Assembly: GCF_003313325.1 (NCBI RefSeq)
Contig: NZ_QMHQ01000001.1
Location: forward strand, 1-64,000
From: Pedobacter namyangjuensis
GTDB taxonomy: Bacteria; Bacteroidota; Bacteroidia; Sphingobacteriales; Sphingobacteriaceae
Length of the DNA: 64,000 nt
Direction of reading: 5' to 3'
The notes under the pieces were generated by a model. It was not told the origin of the DNA. It saw nothing but the letters and a program-made list of their open reading frames with translations, and searched no databases. Below, piece by piece: positions 53,792-62,880 of the stretch (positions within the stretch are counted from its first letter, which is position 1; each line of letters starts with the position of its first letter). A program made the position numbers and the translations under genes.

Positions 53792-55264
53792 ATGCTATCA
53801 ACCTTTTTAAGCCATCAATGGAAAGATTTTTGGCGTAGCCGAAACAAGGCAGGCAGTATTGTCGCCAACATATTCCTCGGTTTTTTTATGCTCTACTTCT
53901 TAGTTTTAGCTATTGGTCTAGGATTTGGAATGAGTTTTATCATCGAGAAGTTTTTACCAGGACAAGATGTTATTCAAGTTTTTAACAGCTATATCCTCTA
54001 CTATTTTCTTTTCGATTTAGCGATGCGATTGCAGATGCAAGAGTTGCCAACTTTAAGTATTATCCCTTATCTGCATTTAAACATTAAGAAAAATACCATT
54101 GTAAATTTCCTTAATGTAAAGTCGATATTTACGTTTTTTAACCTCTTACCGTTATTTATCTTCATTCCTTTTAGTATAGTAAAAATAGGCGCAACCTATG
54201 GTGCACTTACCGGGTTAATGTATGTTGTAGCTATTCTGTCGCTTACATTATTTAACAACTATTTAGTGCTTTATCTCAAAAGAAAATCGATAAATAATGT
54301 TGCCTATTTTGGTATTATTATAGGTTTTGTTGGAGTTTTTGCACTGTTAGATTATTACCAGATTATCTCTATTAGAAATATATCCGATCAAGTATTTCAG
54401 TCGGTAGCAAAATATCCTTTTATAGCTTTAGCTTTTACTTTGGCCGCAGTGCTGATTTTTGTTATTAACTCTAGCTTTTTAAGAGCCAACCTATACACGG
54501 AAGAACTTAGCTCGAAAGATGATAAAAAAGTAAGTACCGATTATGCTTTCTTAAACTCGTTTGGCAGGGTGGGAGAATTAGCGGCGCTGGAATTAAAGTT
54601 AATCCTTAGACACAAAAGATCTAGAAGTTCTTTAGTGATGGGATTTGTATTTTTAGCCTACGGATTTTTCTTTTACAGAGGGCCATTAATTGACAATGAC
54701 AGCTTTGGTTCGTTACTATTTGCTGCAGTGTTTATGACGGGCATCTCTATTATTACTTACGGACAGTTTATGTTTGCTTGGCAAAGCAGCCACTTTGACG
54801 GTTTGTTATCTAGCAAAATAGATTTTACCAATTTTATAAAAGCTAAGTTTTTATTGTTTACCATTAGCTGTACAATCATTACCATCTTATCTAGCTTTTA
54901 TGGATTTTTAAGCTACAAGCTATTACTATTGCATCTGGCGGCTTATTTATATAATATCGGCTTTGCCACTGTAATTGTACTTTACTTTGCAACCTTAAAC
55001 TACAAACGTTTAGACATTACAAAGAGTGCTAGCTTTAACTGGCAAGGGGTTGGTGCCACACAGTGGATTTTGGGCTTCCCATTACTCCTTATTCCTTTTG
55101 TAATTTACTTACCATTTAGCTTTGCCGACAAACCTTACTGGGGTTTACTTGCGTTAGGCACATTTGGTTTAATTACCCTTCTAATGCGCAATTTCTGGGT
55201 AAAATTAATAGTTAAAAGATTTGAACAACAACGTTATAAAATAGCCGAAGGCTTTAGAGAATAA
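53792..55264 (+). CDS. DUF5687 ABC-transporter permease
   Basis: This 490-residue membrane protein has about twelve hydrophobic segments and the FWRSRNKAGSIVANI N-terminus typical of the Bacteroidota DUF5687 family. It is followed at four bases by an ABC ATPase, and together they should form an export-type ABC transporter of unknown substrate. Confidence 0.88.
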   Translation: MLSTFLSHQWKDFWRSRNKAGSIVANIFLGFFMLYFLVLAIGLGFGMSFIIEKFLPGQDVIQVFNSYILYYFLFDLAMRLQMQELPTLSIIPYLHLNIKKNTIVNFLNVKSIFTFFNLLPLFIFIPFSIVKIGATYGALTGLMYVVAILSLTLFNNYLVLYLKRKSINNVAYFGIIIGFVGVFALLDYYQIISIRNISDQVFQSVAKYPFIALAFTLAAVLIFVINSSFLRANLYTEELSSKDDKKVSTDYAFLNSFGRVGELAALELKLILRHKRSRSSLVMGFVFLAYGFFFYRGPLIDNDSFGSLLFAAVFMTGISIITYGQFMFAWQSSHFDGLLSSKIDFTNFIKAKFLLFTISCTIITILSSFYGFLSYKLLLLHLAAYLYNIGFATVIVLYFATLNYKRLDITKSASFNWQGVGATQWILGFPLLLIPFVIYLPFSFADKPYWGLLALGTFGLITLLMRNFWVKLIVKRFEQQRYKIAEGFRE

Positions 55265-55268
55265 TATT

Positions 55269-55964
55269 ATGCTACAATTTAAAGAATTAAAAAAATCGTA
55301 CGCGGGCAGAACCGTTGTAAATATTGAAAATTTAACCATTGCAGCGGGTGAAACTATTGGCTTGGTAGGCAATAATGGCGCTGGTAAAACCACCATGTTT
55401 AGAATGCTGTTAGATCTTATCAGACCTGATAGTGGCGAAATCTTATCGAAAGAAGCTAATGTTGCAACCAATAGCGATTGGAAAAACTATACTGCTTCTT
55501 ACCTGGATGAAGGTTTCTTGATAGATTATTTAACGCCCGAAGAATATTTTATTTTTATTGGCGGCTTACATAATTTAAGCGTAGCTGATGTTAACGAATA
55601 CCTTAAGCAATACGAGGAGTTTTTTAACGGCGAGATTTTAAATCGCGGGAAATACATTAGGGATTTTTCTAAAGGAAACCAGAATAAGGTTGGTATAGCT
55701 GCAGCGTTAATGCAAAAGCCAGAGCTTTTAGTGCTCGACGAACCATTTGCCAATTTAGATCCGACTACGCAGATTAGGTTAAAAAGCCATATTAAAGCTT
55801 TAAAGTTTACGCACAAGTTAACTACTTTAATATCTAGTCACGATTTAAACCACGTAACAGATGTTTGCGATAGAATTATTCTTTTAGAAAAAGGTATAAT
55901 TATTAAAGATTTCTACACCGATGAAAACTCGTTGAAAGAACTAGAAGCCTATTTCGCAGAATAG
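55269..55964 (+). CDS. ABC transporter ATP-binding protein
   Basis: This 231-residue ATPase has Walker A GNNGAGKTT at 34-42, a signature FSKGNQNK in place of the classical LSGGQ, Walker B LLVLDEPFANLD, and the switch His in SSHDLNH. It pairs with the DUF5687 permease upstream. The variant signature is common in this subfamily. Confidence 0.93.
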   Translation: MLQFKELKKSYAGRTVVNIENLTIAAGETIGLVGNNGAGKTTMFRMLLDLIRPDSGEILSKEANVATNSDWKNYTASYLDEGFLIDYLTPEEYFIFIGGLHNLSVADVNEYLKQYEEFFNGEILNRGKYIRDFSKGNQNKVGIAAALMQKPELLVLDEPFANLDPTTQIRLKSHIKALKFTHKLTTLISSHDLNHVTDVCDRIILLEKGIIIKDFYTDENSLKELEAYFAE

Positions 55965-56143
55965 TTTCTTTGTAACAATTGTATAGAATAATGGTCAATT
56001 TTATGCCCAACATGTGGTATAATCTTGACCATATTTTGTTTAAACAACTATTTTTGATATTTCCCTAATGACGCTAAAAACCAATATTTCAGCATTTAGC
56101 AAAACAATAAAAGCGATTTACGTTCCGATTAACTAATTGGCAT

Positions 56144-56151
56144 TAGCTTTG
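56144..56151 (+). promoter_or_regulatory. Candidate -7 box for the OmpA lipoprotein gene
   Basis: TAGCTTTG is an exact TAnnTTTG match 35 bases before the ATG at 56187. The -33 region has only a weak match. Confidence 0.5.
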
Positions 56152-56186
56152 AATATAGACATCGTGTTAACTAAAAAACTAATAAA

Positions 56187-56867
56187 ATGATGACTTCAAA
56201 AATTAAAATAGCAACGTTAAGTATAGCTTTATCTGTAGGCGCAATGACATTTACTGGATGTGATAGCTTAACAAACACCCAAAAAGGTGCTGGTATTGGT
56301 GCTGCAGCAGGTGGTTTAATTGGTGGTTTAATTGGTAAAAAAGCTGGTAACACGGCAGTTGGTGCTATTATAGGTGCAGCGGTTGGTGGTACTGCAGGTG
56401 GTTTTATCGGTAAACGTATGGATAAACAAGCAGCAGAAATTCAAAATGCTATTCCAAATGCAGAAGTTATCCGTGAAGGCGAAGGTATTATTGTAAAATT
56501 TGATAGCGGTATTCTTTTCGACTTTGATAAATTTGGATTGAAGGAAGAAGCAAAAACCAATATTAAAAGTTTAGCTTCATCATTAAATCAATATCCAGGT
56601 ACCGACATTAAAGTTATCGGACACACTGATAGCCGCGGTACTGAGCAATACAACATGAACTTGTCTGAAAAAAGAGCAGCAGCTGTTAAAGCTTATGCGG
56701 TTTCTCAAGGTGTACCTGCAGCTCGTTTAATTACTATTGGTAAAGGTTTCGCTGAACCAATTGGCGATAACGCAACTGACGCTGGTAGAGCTGAAAACAG
56801 ACGTGTTGAGATTGTAATTGTTGCAAACGATCAATTGAAAAAAGAAGCTGCCACTCAAGGCAAATAA
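56187..56867 (+). CDS. OmpA-family lipoprotein with glycine zipper (YiaD-like)
   Basis: This 226-residue lipoprotein has a lipobox FTGC (Cys25), glycine-zipper repeats (GIGAAAGGLIGGLIG and AIIGAAVGGTAGGFIG) and a C-terminal OmpA peptidoglycan-binding domain with FDFDKFGLKEEA and HTDSRGTEQYNMNLSEKRA. It should anchor the outer membrane to the cell wall. Start could be either of two Met codons. It has its own terminator. Confidence 0.92.
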   Translation: MMTSKIKIATLSIALSVGAMTFTGCDSLTNTQKGAGIGAAAGGLIGGLIGKKAGNTAVGAIIGAAVGGTAGGFIGKRMDKQAAEIQNAIPNAEVIREGEGIIVKFDSGILFDFDKFGLKEEAKTNIKSLASSLNQYPGTDIKVIGHTDSRGTEQYNMNLSEKRAAAVKAYAVSQGVPAARLITIGKGFAEPIGDNATDAGRAENRRVEIVIVANDQLKKEAATQGK

Positions 56868-56895
56868 TAAAATTTATATCTACCTATATAAATGC

Positions 56896-56931
56896 AAAAA
56901 CCCTGTCGTATGTAAATACTTCAGGGTTTTT
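56896..56931 (+). terminator. Terminator after the OmpA gene
   Basis: AAAAACCCTG (56896-56905) pairs with CAGGGTTTTT (56922-56931) around a 16-base loop with a small inner GTA/TAC stem, and a T-run follows. Confidence 0.85.
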
Positions 56932-56971
56932 AGTTTTTAAGTTATTTGGCTTAATTACCAATTTAACCCGC

Positions 56972-57316
56972 TTAAGAATAAATATCTGCGAAATACTCAA
57001 TCGCCAATCCCTTTAGCAACAGTTCTTGTTCCATTAATGCGTAAGAAGGTACAGGCTTAACTAATTTCCAGTGTGGCCAACCGTCTTGATCAAGGCCTTC
57101 CAATTCATAAAAGCCCATTTCACTTAACAACCTGCAAGTTGCGATGTGCATCAACTCTTCTTTTTGTCTTTTACTATATTTACCAGGTCCTTTGCCCAGT
57201 TCTTGTACACCAATCAGAAACAAAATCACTTTTAAATCAGGTGTATCCGAGTCAAATTCCTCAACAATCTTTTCTTGTAAAGCTTTCCACTTGGCATGTA
57301 TCTCTGCTGGTTTCAT
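56972..57316 (-). CDS. Conserved hypothetical protein
   Basis: I do not recognise this 114-residue soluble protein. It has a helical, charged N-terminal half and FYELEGLDQDGWPHWKLVKPVP near the C-terminus. There is no signal peptide or membrane segment. It is convergent with the OmpA unit and divergent from the oxidoreductase. Similar short proteins occur in Bacteroidota without known function. Confidence 0.65.
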   Translation of the reverse strand: MKPAEIHAKWKALQEKIVEEFDSDTPDLKVILFLIGVQELGKGPGKYSKRQKEELMHIATCRLLSEMGFYELEGLDQDGWPHWKLVKPVPSYALMEQELLLKGLAIEYFADIYS

Positions 57317-57396
57317 ATTTAATTATGCTAATTGTTCAACTGTGGCAAATATAGTTTTTATGACAAGCAGATTAGCGCACATGTAAGTCAAATTTT

Positions 57397-57404
57397 TAGC
57401 TTTG
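57397..57404 (+). promoter_or_regulatory. Candidate -7 box four bases before the oxidoreductase ATG
   Basis: TAGCTTTG is an exact TAnnTTTG match four bases before the ATG at 57409, so a transcript from it would be leaderless. No TTTG is seen at -33, so a coincidence is possible. Confidence 0.4.
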
Positions 57405-57408
57405 CTAG

Positions 57409-58422
57409 ATGAATCATCAAATAAACACTGGCTTATTGGCTTACGGCATGTCTGGCAAAGTTTTTCATGCACCATTTGTAGATGCACATCCTGCATTTAA
57501 TTTTAAGGCTATTGTAGAAAGGACCAAAAAATTAGCACAATTAGATTATCCAAATATTGTTAGCCATAATAGTGTTGAGGATTTATTAGCTGATGATTCC
57601 ATCGACTTGGTGATTATCAATACACCAAATTATACACATTACGAATATGCAAAGAAAGCCTTAAATGCCGGAAAACATATTTTGGTAGAAAAACCATTTA
57701 CGGCAACATCGGCGCAAGCGAAAGAAATTTTCGAACTGGCGAATAGTTTAGGAAAGAAGGCCCTTGTTTACCAAAACAGAAGGTATGATAGTGGTTTTAA
57801 CGCGGTAAAAAATATAATTGAAAGTGGCAAACTTGGCAAGCTAGTAGAGGTTCATTTTAGATACGATAGATACAGGAATGAAATTGGTGCTAAATTATTC
57901 AAGGAAGAACCTTTCGAAGCAAGTGGTTTATCTTACGATTTAGGCCCTCACCTATTAGATCAAGCAATAAGTTTATTCGGCAAGCCAGAAAGATATTTTA
58001 AGACGCTTGCAAAACATCGAGACCACACCAAGGTAGATGATTATTTCTCTATTCAATTAGTTTATCCAAACGATTTGAATGTTTACCTTACTGCTAGTAT
58101 GTTGGTAGCTGATATAAAAGATGCATTTGTACTTAATGGTACAATGGGTTCATTTAGTAAAAATCATGCCGATGTTCAAGAAGAACAACTTCTTAAAGGA
58201 ATGAAACCCACTGATGAGGGTTATGGTATCGAGAAATCTACCGACGCCGGAACGCTTACCGAGGTAACTGCTGATGGGGGTAGAAAAGCCACTGTTGTCC
58301 CATCAAAAAAAGGCGATTACATGGGTATTTTTGAGGCCGTTTATCAAAGTTTAGTAAATAACGTTCCTTATCCGGTTACGGAACAAGACATTTTAACACA
58401 GCTAGAAATTTTGGAAAGCTAA
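57409..58422 (+). CDS. Gfo/Idh/MocA-family oxidoreductase
   Basis: This 337-residue NAD(P)-dependent dehydrogenase has a Rossmann start GLLAYGMSGKVFHAPF, the EKP motif (HILVEKPF) near residue 95, and the C-terminal alpha/beta domain with SGLSYDLGPHLLDQA. The family oxidises sugars or inositol derivatives. The substrate is unknown, and no sugar operon is present. It is convergent with the hydrolase gene, one base apart. Confidence 0.92.
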   Translation: MNHQINTGLLAYGMSGKVFHAPFVDAHPAFNFKAIVERTKKLAQLDYPNIVSHNSVEDLLADDSIDLVIINTPNYTHYEYAKKALNAGKHILVEKPFTATSAQAKEIFELANSLGKKALVYQNRRYDSGFNAVKNIIESGKLGKLVEVHFRYDRYRNEIGAKLFKEEPFEASGLSYDLGPHLLDQAISLFGKPERYFKTLAKHRDHTKVDDYFSIQLVYPNDLNVYLTASMLVADIKDAFVLNGTMGSFSKNHADVQEEQLLKGMKPTDEGYGIEKSTDAGTLTEVTADGGRKATVVPSKKGDYMGIFEAVYQSLVNNVPYPVTEQDILTQLEILES

Positions 58423-58423
58423 C

Positions 58424-59416
58424 CTACTGCAAGCTTCCAAGCAAAGCGATTATAAATTCTGTTGGATTTTCTACATGCGGAATATGACCAATATCATCAA
58501 ATTCGATAAGTTTGGCGCCATAAATTTTCGCAGCGGTTTGTTTACCTAAAAATTGATATTGTCCATGGATGGCTTGTTGATCTGGGCTTAAAAGTCCTTT
58601 ACCGACAATTGTCCTATCAGATTTACCAATAAAAAGCACGGTTGGCACTTTAATATTTGGGAATTCGTAAAAAACTGGCTGTTCATAAATCATCGAGAAA
58701 GTCATGGCTGCAACTTTAGCCCAACGCGGATAATCGGCACTATGGGTTACGCCCCCTGCAATTCTCACCAACTCATCATATTCAGGTTTCCACACTGTGA
58801 AATAAGAAGATTGATAGTACTTTTTAACACTTTCGGCCGTAGATTTTAATTCGGTTTGATACTGTTGCTCTGTACTTACATAAGGCACAAAGCTTTTATA
58901 ATCTTCTAAACCTATCGGATTTTCAAGTAATAATTTCTCGGTCTGATTTGGATACATCAATGCAAATCGCGTTGCCAACATACCGCCCATAGAATGCCCT
59001 AAAACCGAAGCTTTTTGTATGCCTAAAGTGTCTAATAGTTGCTTGTTCCATTTAGCCATCTGATGAAAACTATAGTGGATAAACGCCTTAGATGATTTTC
59101 CGAAACCAATTTGATCTGGTACAATTACCCTAAATCCTTTTGCAGTTAACGCTTTTATAACGTCAGTCCAGTAGTAGCCACCAAAGTTTTTTCCATGGAA
59201 TAAAATAACGGATCTGCCATTGTTAAAAGCAGTTGGCGCTACATCCATATATGCCATTCTTAAATCCTGTCCTTCGGTATTTAAATTAAAATACTTAACA
59301 GGATAGGCATATTTTACATTCTCGAGGGTTATAGAAAGTGTGTCTTGTTTCTGCGCAAATGTAGCAAAGCTGATAAACAAAAGGGAAAGCGTTAATAGGA
59401 AAGAAGTCTTCGTCAT
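58424..59416 (-). CDS. Secreted alpha/beta-hydrolase
   Basis: This alpha/beta-hydrolase has the nucleophile motif GHSMGG with Ser142, an oxyanion HGKNFGG motif, and a late GHIPH for the catalytic His. A Met at 59416 begins a clear signal peptide (MTKTSFLLTLSL to FATFAQ), so the shorter 330-residue form is preferred over the open frame extending to 59512, which would overlap the divergent hutH start. It is probably periplasmic with unknown substrate. Confidence 0.85.
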   Translation of the reverse strand: MTKTSFLLTLSLLFISFATFAQKQDTLSITLENVKYAYPVKYFNLNTEGQDLRMAYMDVAPTAFNNGRSVILFHGKNFGGYYWTDVIKALTAKGFRVIVPDQIGFGKSSKAFIHYSFHQMAKWNKQLLDTLGIQKASVLGHSMGGMLATRFALMYPNQTEKLLLENPIGLEDYKSFVPYVSTEQQYQTELKSTAESVKKYYQSSYFTVWKPEYDELVRIAGGVTHSADYPRWAKVAAMTFSMIYEQPVFYEFPNIKVPTVLFIGKSDRTIVGKGLLSPDQQAIHGQYQFLGKQTAAKIYGAKLIEFDDIGHIPHVENPTEFIIALLGSLQ

Positions 59417-59458
59417 AAAAAAAGGAATTAGTAAACAAGAAACAATGTTAGAACGCAA

Positions 59459-59491
59459 TTGTGCTAAATCTAAGCATAATTTATACTTTTG
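59459..59491 (+). promoter_or_regulatory. Candidate hutH promoter
   Basis: TTG (59459-59461) lies 22 bases before TACTTTTG (59484-59491), an exact TAnnTTTG match. The leader before the ATG at 59511 would be about 14 bases. Confidence 0.55.
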
Positions 59492-59510
59492 AGGCACCAA
59501 ATAAAAATTC

Positions 59511-61001
59511 ATGACTATTTACGAAGTAGGTTCGGGGCAATTAACTGTTAACGTTATAAAAGAAATTATTGCAAAAAACAGTTCTTTAAAACTATCAAAC
59601 GATGCTGTTGCACGCATTGAAAAATGCAGAAAATATTTAGACGATAAGCTTAGTAATAACGAAGACCCAATTTATGGCATTAATACCGGTTTTGGCTACC
59701 TACAGCACGTAAAAGTTGAAAGTGAGAACCTTACCCAACTGCAACATAATTTGCTATTATCCCACGCTTGTGGAACTGGCCAAGAGGTACCCAAAGAGAT
59801 TGTTAAGTTAATGCTTTTGCTAAAAATCCAATCGTTAAGTTACGGGCACTCTGCAGTTGCGTTAACTACGGTGCAACGTCTAGTAGATTTTTACAATAGC
59901 GGTGTGTTACCTGTTATTTTCACGCAAGGTTCTTTAGGTGCTTCTGGAGATTTGGCACCTTTGGCACACCTAGCTTTACCACTTATCGGCGAAGGCGAAG
60001 TTTGGTACGAAAATCAGAAAATCAGCGCTAGCGAAATAAATGAAAAGCAAAATTGGGCTCCCCTAACTTTGCAAAGTAAAGAAGGCTTAGCGTTAATAAA
60101 CGGTACGCAGTTTATGAGTGCTTACGGTGTACACTGTTTATTAAAAGCACAACAGTTTTCGGCTTGGGCAGACGCTACCGCCTCTATTTCAATTGATGCA
60201 TTTGACTGCAGAATAGATCCATTTTTACCGCAAAGCCATATAATTAGGCCACACAAAGGCCAATTAAATACGGCATCGGCAATAAGTAATTGGTTAACGG
60301 GAAGTGAATTAATTAGCAGAAAAGGCAAACAAACACAAGACCCTTATTCTTTCCGTTGTGTGCCACAAGTACATGGTGCAAGTAAGGATAGCATCAACTA
60401 TATCCAGTCTGTTTTCGAAACAGAAATCAATTCAGTTACCGATAATCCTAACGTTTTTCCTGATGATGATTTGATTATTTCGGCGGGAAATTTCCATGGT
60501 CAACCGCTAGCATTAACACTAGATTTTCTTTGTTTGGCTTTGGCCGAATTAGGGTCTATCTCCGAACGCAGAACTTATCAACTAATTTCCGGAACTCGCG
60601 GACTTCCACCTTTTTTAGTAAAAAAAGCAGGATTAAATTCTGGTTTGATGATCACCCAATACACCGCAGCCTCTATTGTTAGCGAAAACAAACAACTTTG
60701 CTCACCAGCGTCTGTAGATAGTATTGTGAGCAGCAATGGTCAAGAAGATCACGTTAGTATGGGCGCAAACGCAGCTACAAAGTGTTTACGCGTATGCGAT
60801 AACTTAGAGCGTATTTTAGCGATTGAACTTTTAACCGCTACGCAGGCTTTAGACTTAAGACGCCCTGAGAAATCATCGCCTAAAATAGAAACCTTGTTAA
60901 ACAGTTACCGCGAAGTAGTTTCATTTAACGAAGCTGACCGAATCTTGGCAACAGATATTAAAGCATCGATTGCGTTTATTAACAGCTACAAATTAGACTA
61001 G
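59511..61001 (+). CDS. hutH: Histidine ammonia-lyase family enzyme
   Basis: This 496-residue MIO enzyme contains the autocatalytic Ala144-Ser145-Gly146 triplet in GSLGASGDLAPLAH, YGINTGFG at 55-62, and LINGTQFMSAYG. Members deaminate histidine, or less often phenylalanine or tyrosine. No other hut genes (hutU, hutI, hutG) are present, so histidine as substrate rests on family resemblance. It is divergent from the secreted hydrolase. Confidence 0.9.
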   Translation: MTIYEVGSGQLTVNVIKEIIAKNSSLKLSNDAVARIEKCRKYLDDKLSNNEDPIYGINTGFGYLQHVKVESENLTQLQHNLLLSHACGTGQEVPKEIVKLMLLLKIQSLSYGHSAVALTTVQRLVDFYNSGVLPVIFTQGSLGASGDLAPLAHLALPLIGEGEVWYENQKISASEINEKQNWAPLTLQSKEGLALINGTQFMSAYGVHCLLKAQQFSAWADATASISIDAFDCRIDPFLPQSHIIRPHKGQLNTASAISNWLTGSELISRKGKQTQDPYSFRCVPQVHGASKDSINYIQSVFETEINSVTDNPNVFPDDDLIISAGNFHGQPLALTLDFLCLALAELGSISERRTYQLISGTRGLPPFLVKKAGLNSGLMITQYTAASIVSENKQLCSPASVDSIVSSNGQEDHVSMGANAATKCLRVCDNLERILAIELLTATQALDLRRPEKSSPKIETLLNSYREVVSFNEADRILATDIKASIAFINSYKLD

Positions 61002-61086
61002 TTAAAAACTATGCAGAGGATAATAAAAACGAGTAAATAAAATAGCATGACGTTAATATTTTAGTTTATTAGCAAATTTTATATTT

Positions 61087-61154
61087 CGTCATTACGAACA
61101 AAGCGAGCAGTTTTTTTTTGAGATATCTCCTCACTTTGTTCGTTCGATATGACG
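61087..61154. repeat. CGTCAT...ATGACG palindromic repeat, copy 2
   Basis: The element begins CGTCATTACGAACAAAGCGAGC and ends with TTTGTTCGTTCGATATGACG; AACAAAG and CTTTGTT are internal arms. It shares only its terminal CGTCAT and ATGACG with the element in the nuo operon, so they are different subtypes or diverged. It lies between hutH and the ankyrin gene and may also help end both convergent transcripts. Confidence 0.6.
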
Positions 61155-61156
61155 AT

Positions 61157-61609
61157 TTACTGTACGCTTGGTTTTAAGGATATAAAATAGCTTTCTAAAT
61201 CACGCATTTTATACTTTTTAGCATAATCTAAAGCGGTTTCATTGTCTTTGTTTACAGCTTTTAGGCTAGCTCCCGCTTTTACTAAAGCCTTGGCCATTTC
61301 TAGTTTACCATATTTGGCCGTATACATCAATGGGGTTTTATCTGAACAAACTTTATCCAGCTCTGCTTTATTAGCAATTAAAGCATTGAAAATATTAGTT
61401 CTGTCCATTCGTATGGCTAAAGCGAAAAGTGAATAAGAAGATCCTTCGATATCAAAACAATCGTTTATTGTTAACTTCTCGGCTTTTATCTCTTTCAGCA
61501 ACATTTCATAATCATCGGCTTTAAAGGCATCTTTAAAATTTGCGGTTACTGTCTGAGCAAAGCCCAAATAACTCATAAGTGTTAAGGCAAGGGTTATAAT
61601 AAGTTTCAT
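61157..61609 (-). CDS. Secreted ankyrin-repeat protein
   Basis: This 150-residue protein has a signal peptide (to about residue 18, LGFAQ) and two to three ankyrin repeats: SYSLFALAIRMDRTNIFNALIANKAELD, DKTPLMYTAKYGKLEMAKALVKAGASLK, DNETALDYAKKYK. It is the last gene of the leftward operon from the ABC ATPase, four bases after the GIN-domain gene. It likely makes protein contacts in the periplasm. Confidence 0.8.
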   Translation of the reverse strand: MKLIITLALTLMSYLGFAQTVTANFKDAFKADDYEMLLKEIKAEKLTINDCFDIEGSSYSLFALAIRMDRTNIFNALIANKAELDKVCSDKTPLMYTAKYGKLEMAKALVKAGASLKAVNKDNETALDYAKKYKMRDLESYFISLKPSVQ

Positions 61610-61613
61610 AAAA

Positions 61614-62483
61614 TTATTTTTTAAACATTTGGTTTAACAGATGGGCTGGAATTTGCAACTTCGTTGAGTCAGAGAAATCTCCTTTGGCTTGCTTAGTAAT
61701 TATCTTACCTATTTTAATATCGTTTAAACCTTTAGTTTTAAGATTTAACGCACCAATAGTTAAGCTCTTTGTATTTTCATCCAATCCAGGCTCATTAATA
61801 GTTACCGTAGAACTGTCGCTTGTTGTAATGTTCAGACTATTCATATCTAAATCTGCAAGATTAAACCCAGAGTGATTTAGATTTAGTGTCAGGTTTTTTA
61901 TTGTTGTTTGGTTTGACACTCCATTAGCAGTTGTATCACCATTAGTAACTGTTGTATAGGTAATATCGCTATTGTACAACGAAAAATACTCGCAATCTTT
62001 TAAATCAACATTTAAGTCCTCTATTGTCGCAATCAAATTAAAATTAAATAAGTTGTTGCCTTTTAAATTTGTAAATGACGGAGCATAAAGAAAAATAATT
62101 ATTCTATTTCTAAATTCTTTGGCATTAAAGCCGTCTTTAAAACTAACTTTTAATACACCATTAGTTACATTAAATGTGATTTGGTCTTTCAAATCTTCAG
62201 GCACCTTTGCGCCAAAATTGTTATCGTTGTTTAGATGTAACTCTATGCTCGAACCTTTAGCATCACCAAATTCAATCTGCGTAAATGGCGCATTAATTTT
62301 TACAGCTATCTTGCCAGAAGATTTACCGGCAAAAGTGTTGTTGTTTTCGTCCGGAGCTTGAAACCTATCAGCGGTATATGTTCCCTTTTTATATTGTGTA
62401 GCAGAAACGATAACCATTCCTAAAACCGGAATTAGGATTAGCGCCGTAGCAAAAGCGATTAAAATTTTATTACTTGTCTTCAT
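61614..62483 (-). CDS. GIN-domain-like (putative auto-transporter adhesin head) protein
   Basis: This 289-residue protein has an N-terminal hydrophobic segment (residues 7-27) and a long beta-rich region. Repeated strands include NLTLNLNHSGFNLADLDMNSLNI, resembling GIN/DUF2807 beta-helix domains common in Bacteroidota. It is membrane-anchored and faces outward. It lies five bases after the GntR regulator. Function unknown. Confidence 0.65.
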   Translation of the reverse strand: MKTSNKILIAFATALILIPVLGMVIVSATQYKKGTYTADRFQAPDENNNTFAGKSSGKIAVKINAPFTQIEFGDAKGSSIELHLNNDNNFGAKVPEDLKDQITFNVTNGVLKVSFKDGFNAKEFRNRIIIFLYAPSFTNLKGNNLFNFNLIATIEDLNVDLKDCEYFSLYNSDITYTTVTNGDTTANGVSNQTTIKNLTLNLNHSGFNLADLDMNSLNITTSDSSTVTINEPGLDENTKSLTIGALNLKTKGLNDIKIGKIITKQAKGDFSDSTKLQIPAHLLNQMFKK

Positions 62484-62488
62484 TTTAT

Positions 62489-62863
62489 TTATGAATTAAA
62501 ATTTTCTTTAACAAATGAGTTATAACGTGTTTGTAATTCATCAAAACCTATGTTTAATAAATACACGTTTCTAAATACCACCGGAAGTTCTTCTTCCATA
62601 AATTGGGTTTTGCGATAGTCTTTTACATTTGCTATCGCTTCGTCGGCCACAAAAAAACCAATCCCTCTTTTATTATTGATGATATTTTTATTCTGCAGTA
62701 ACTCGTAGGTACGCATTACTGTATTAGGATTTACCTCTAGTTCTACCGCCATTTCTCTAACAGACGGTACTTTTTCGTCGGCTTTCCATTTGCTCAGCAA
62801 AATGTGCTCGCAAACGTAGTCGGCTATTTGAAGGTATATTGCTTTATTATCTCTAAATTCCAT
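62489..62863 (-). CDS. GntR-family regulator, YtrA-like
   Basis: This 124-residue protein has only the GntR winged helix (KVPSVREMAVELEVNPNTVMRTYELLQNKNII) and a short C-terminal tail, the YtrA subfamily form without an effector domain. YtrA proteins repress linked ABC transporter operons. Here it lies within the transporter unit (permease at 62881, ATPase at 63718), so it is probably autoregulatory. Confidence 0.9.
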   Translation of the reverse strand: MEFRDNKAIYLQIADYVCEHILLSKWKADEKVPSVREMAVELEVNPNTVMRTYELLQNKNIINNKRGIGFFVADEAIANVKDYRKTQFMEEELPVVFRNVYLLNIGFDELQTRYNSFVKENFNS

Positions 62864-62880
62864 GTCTATACCAATTTAAA

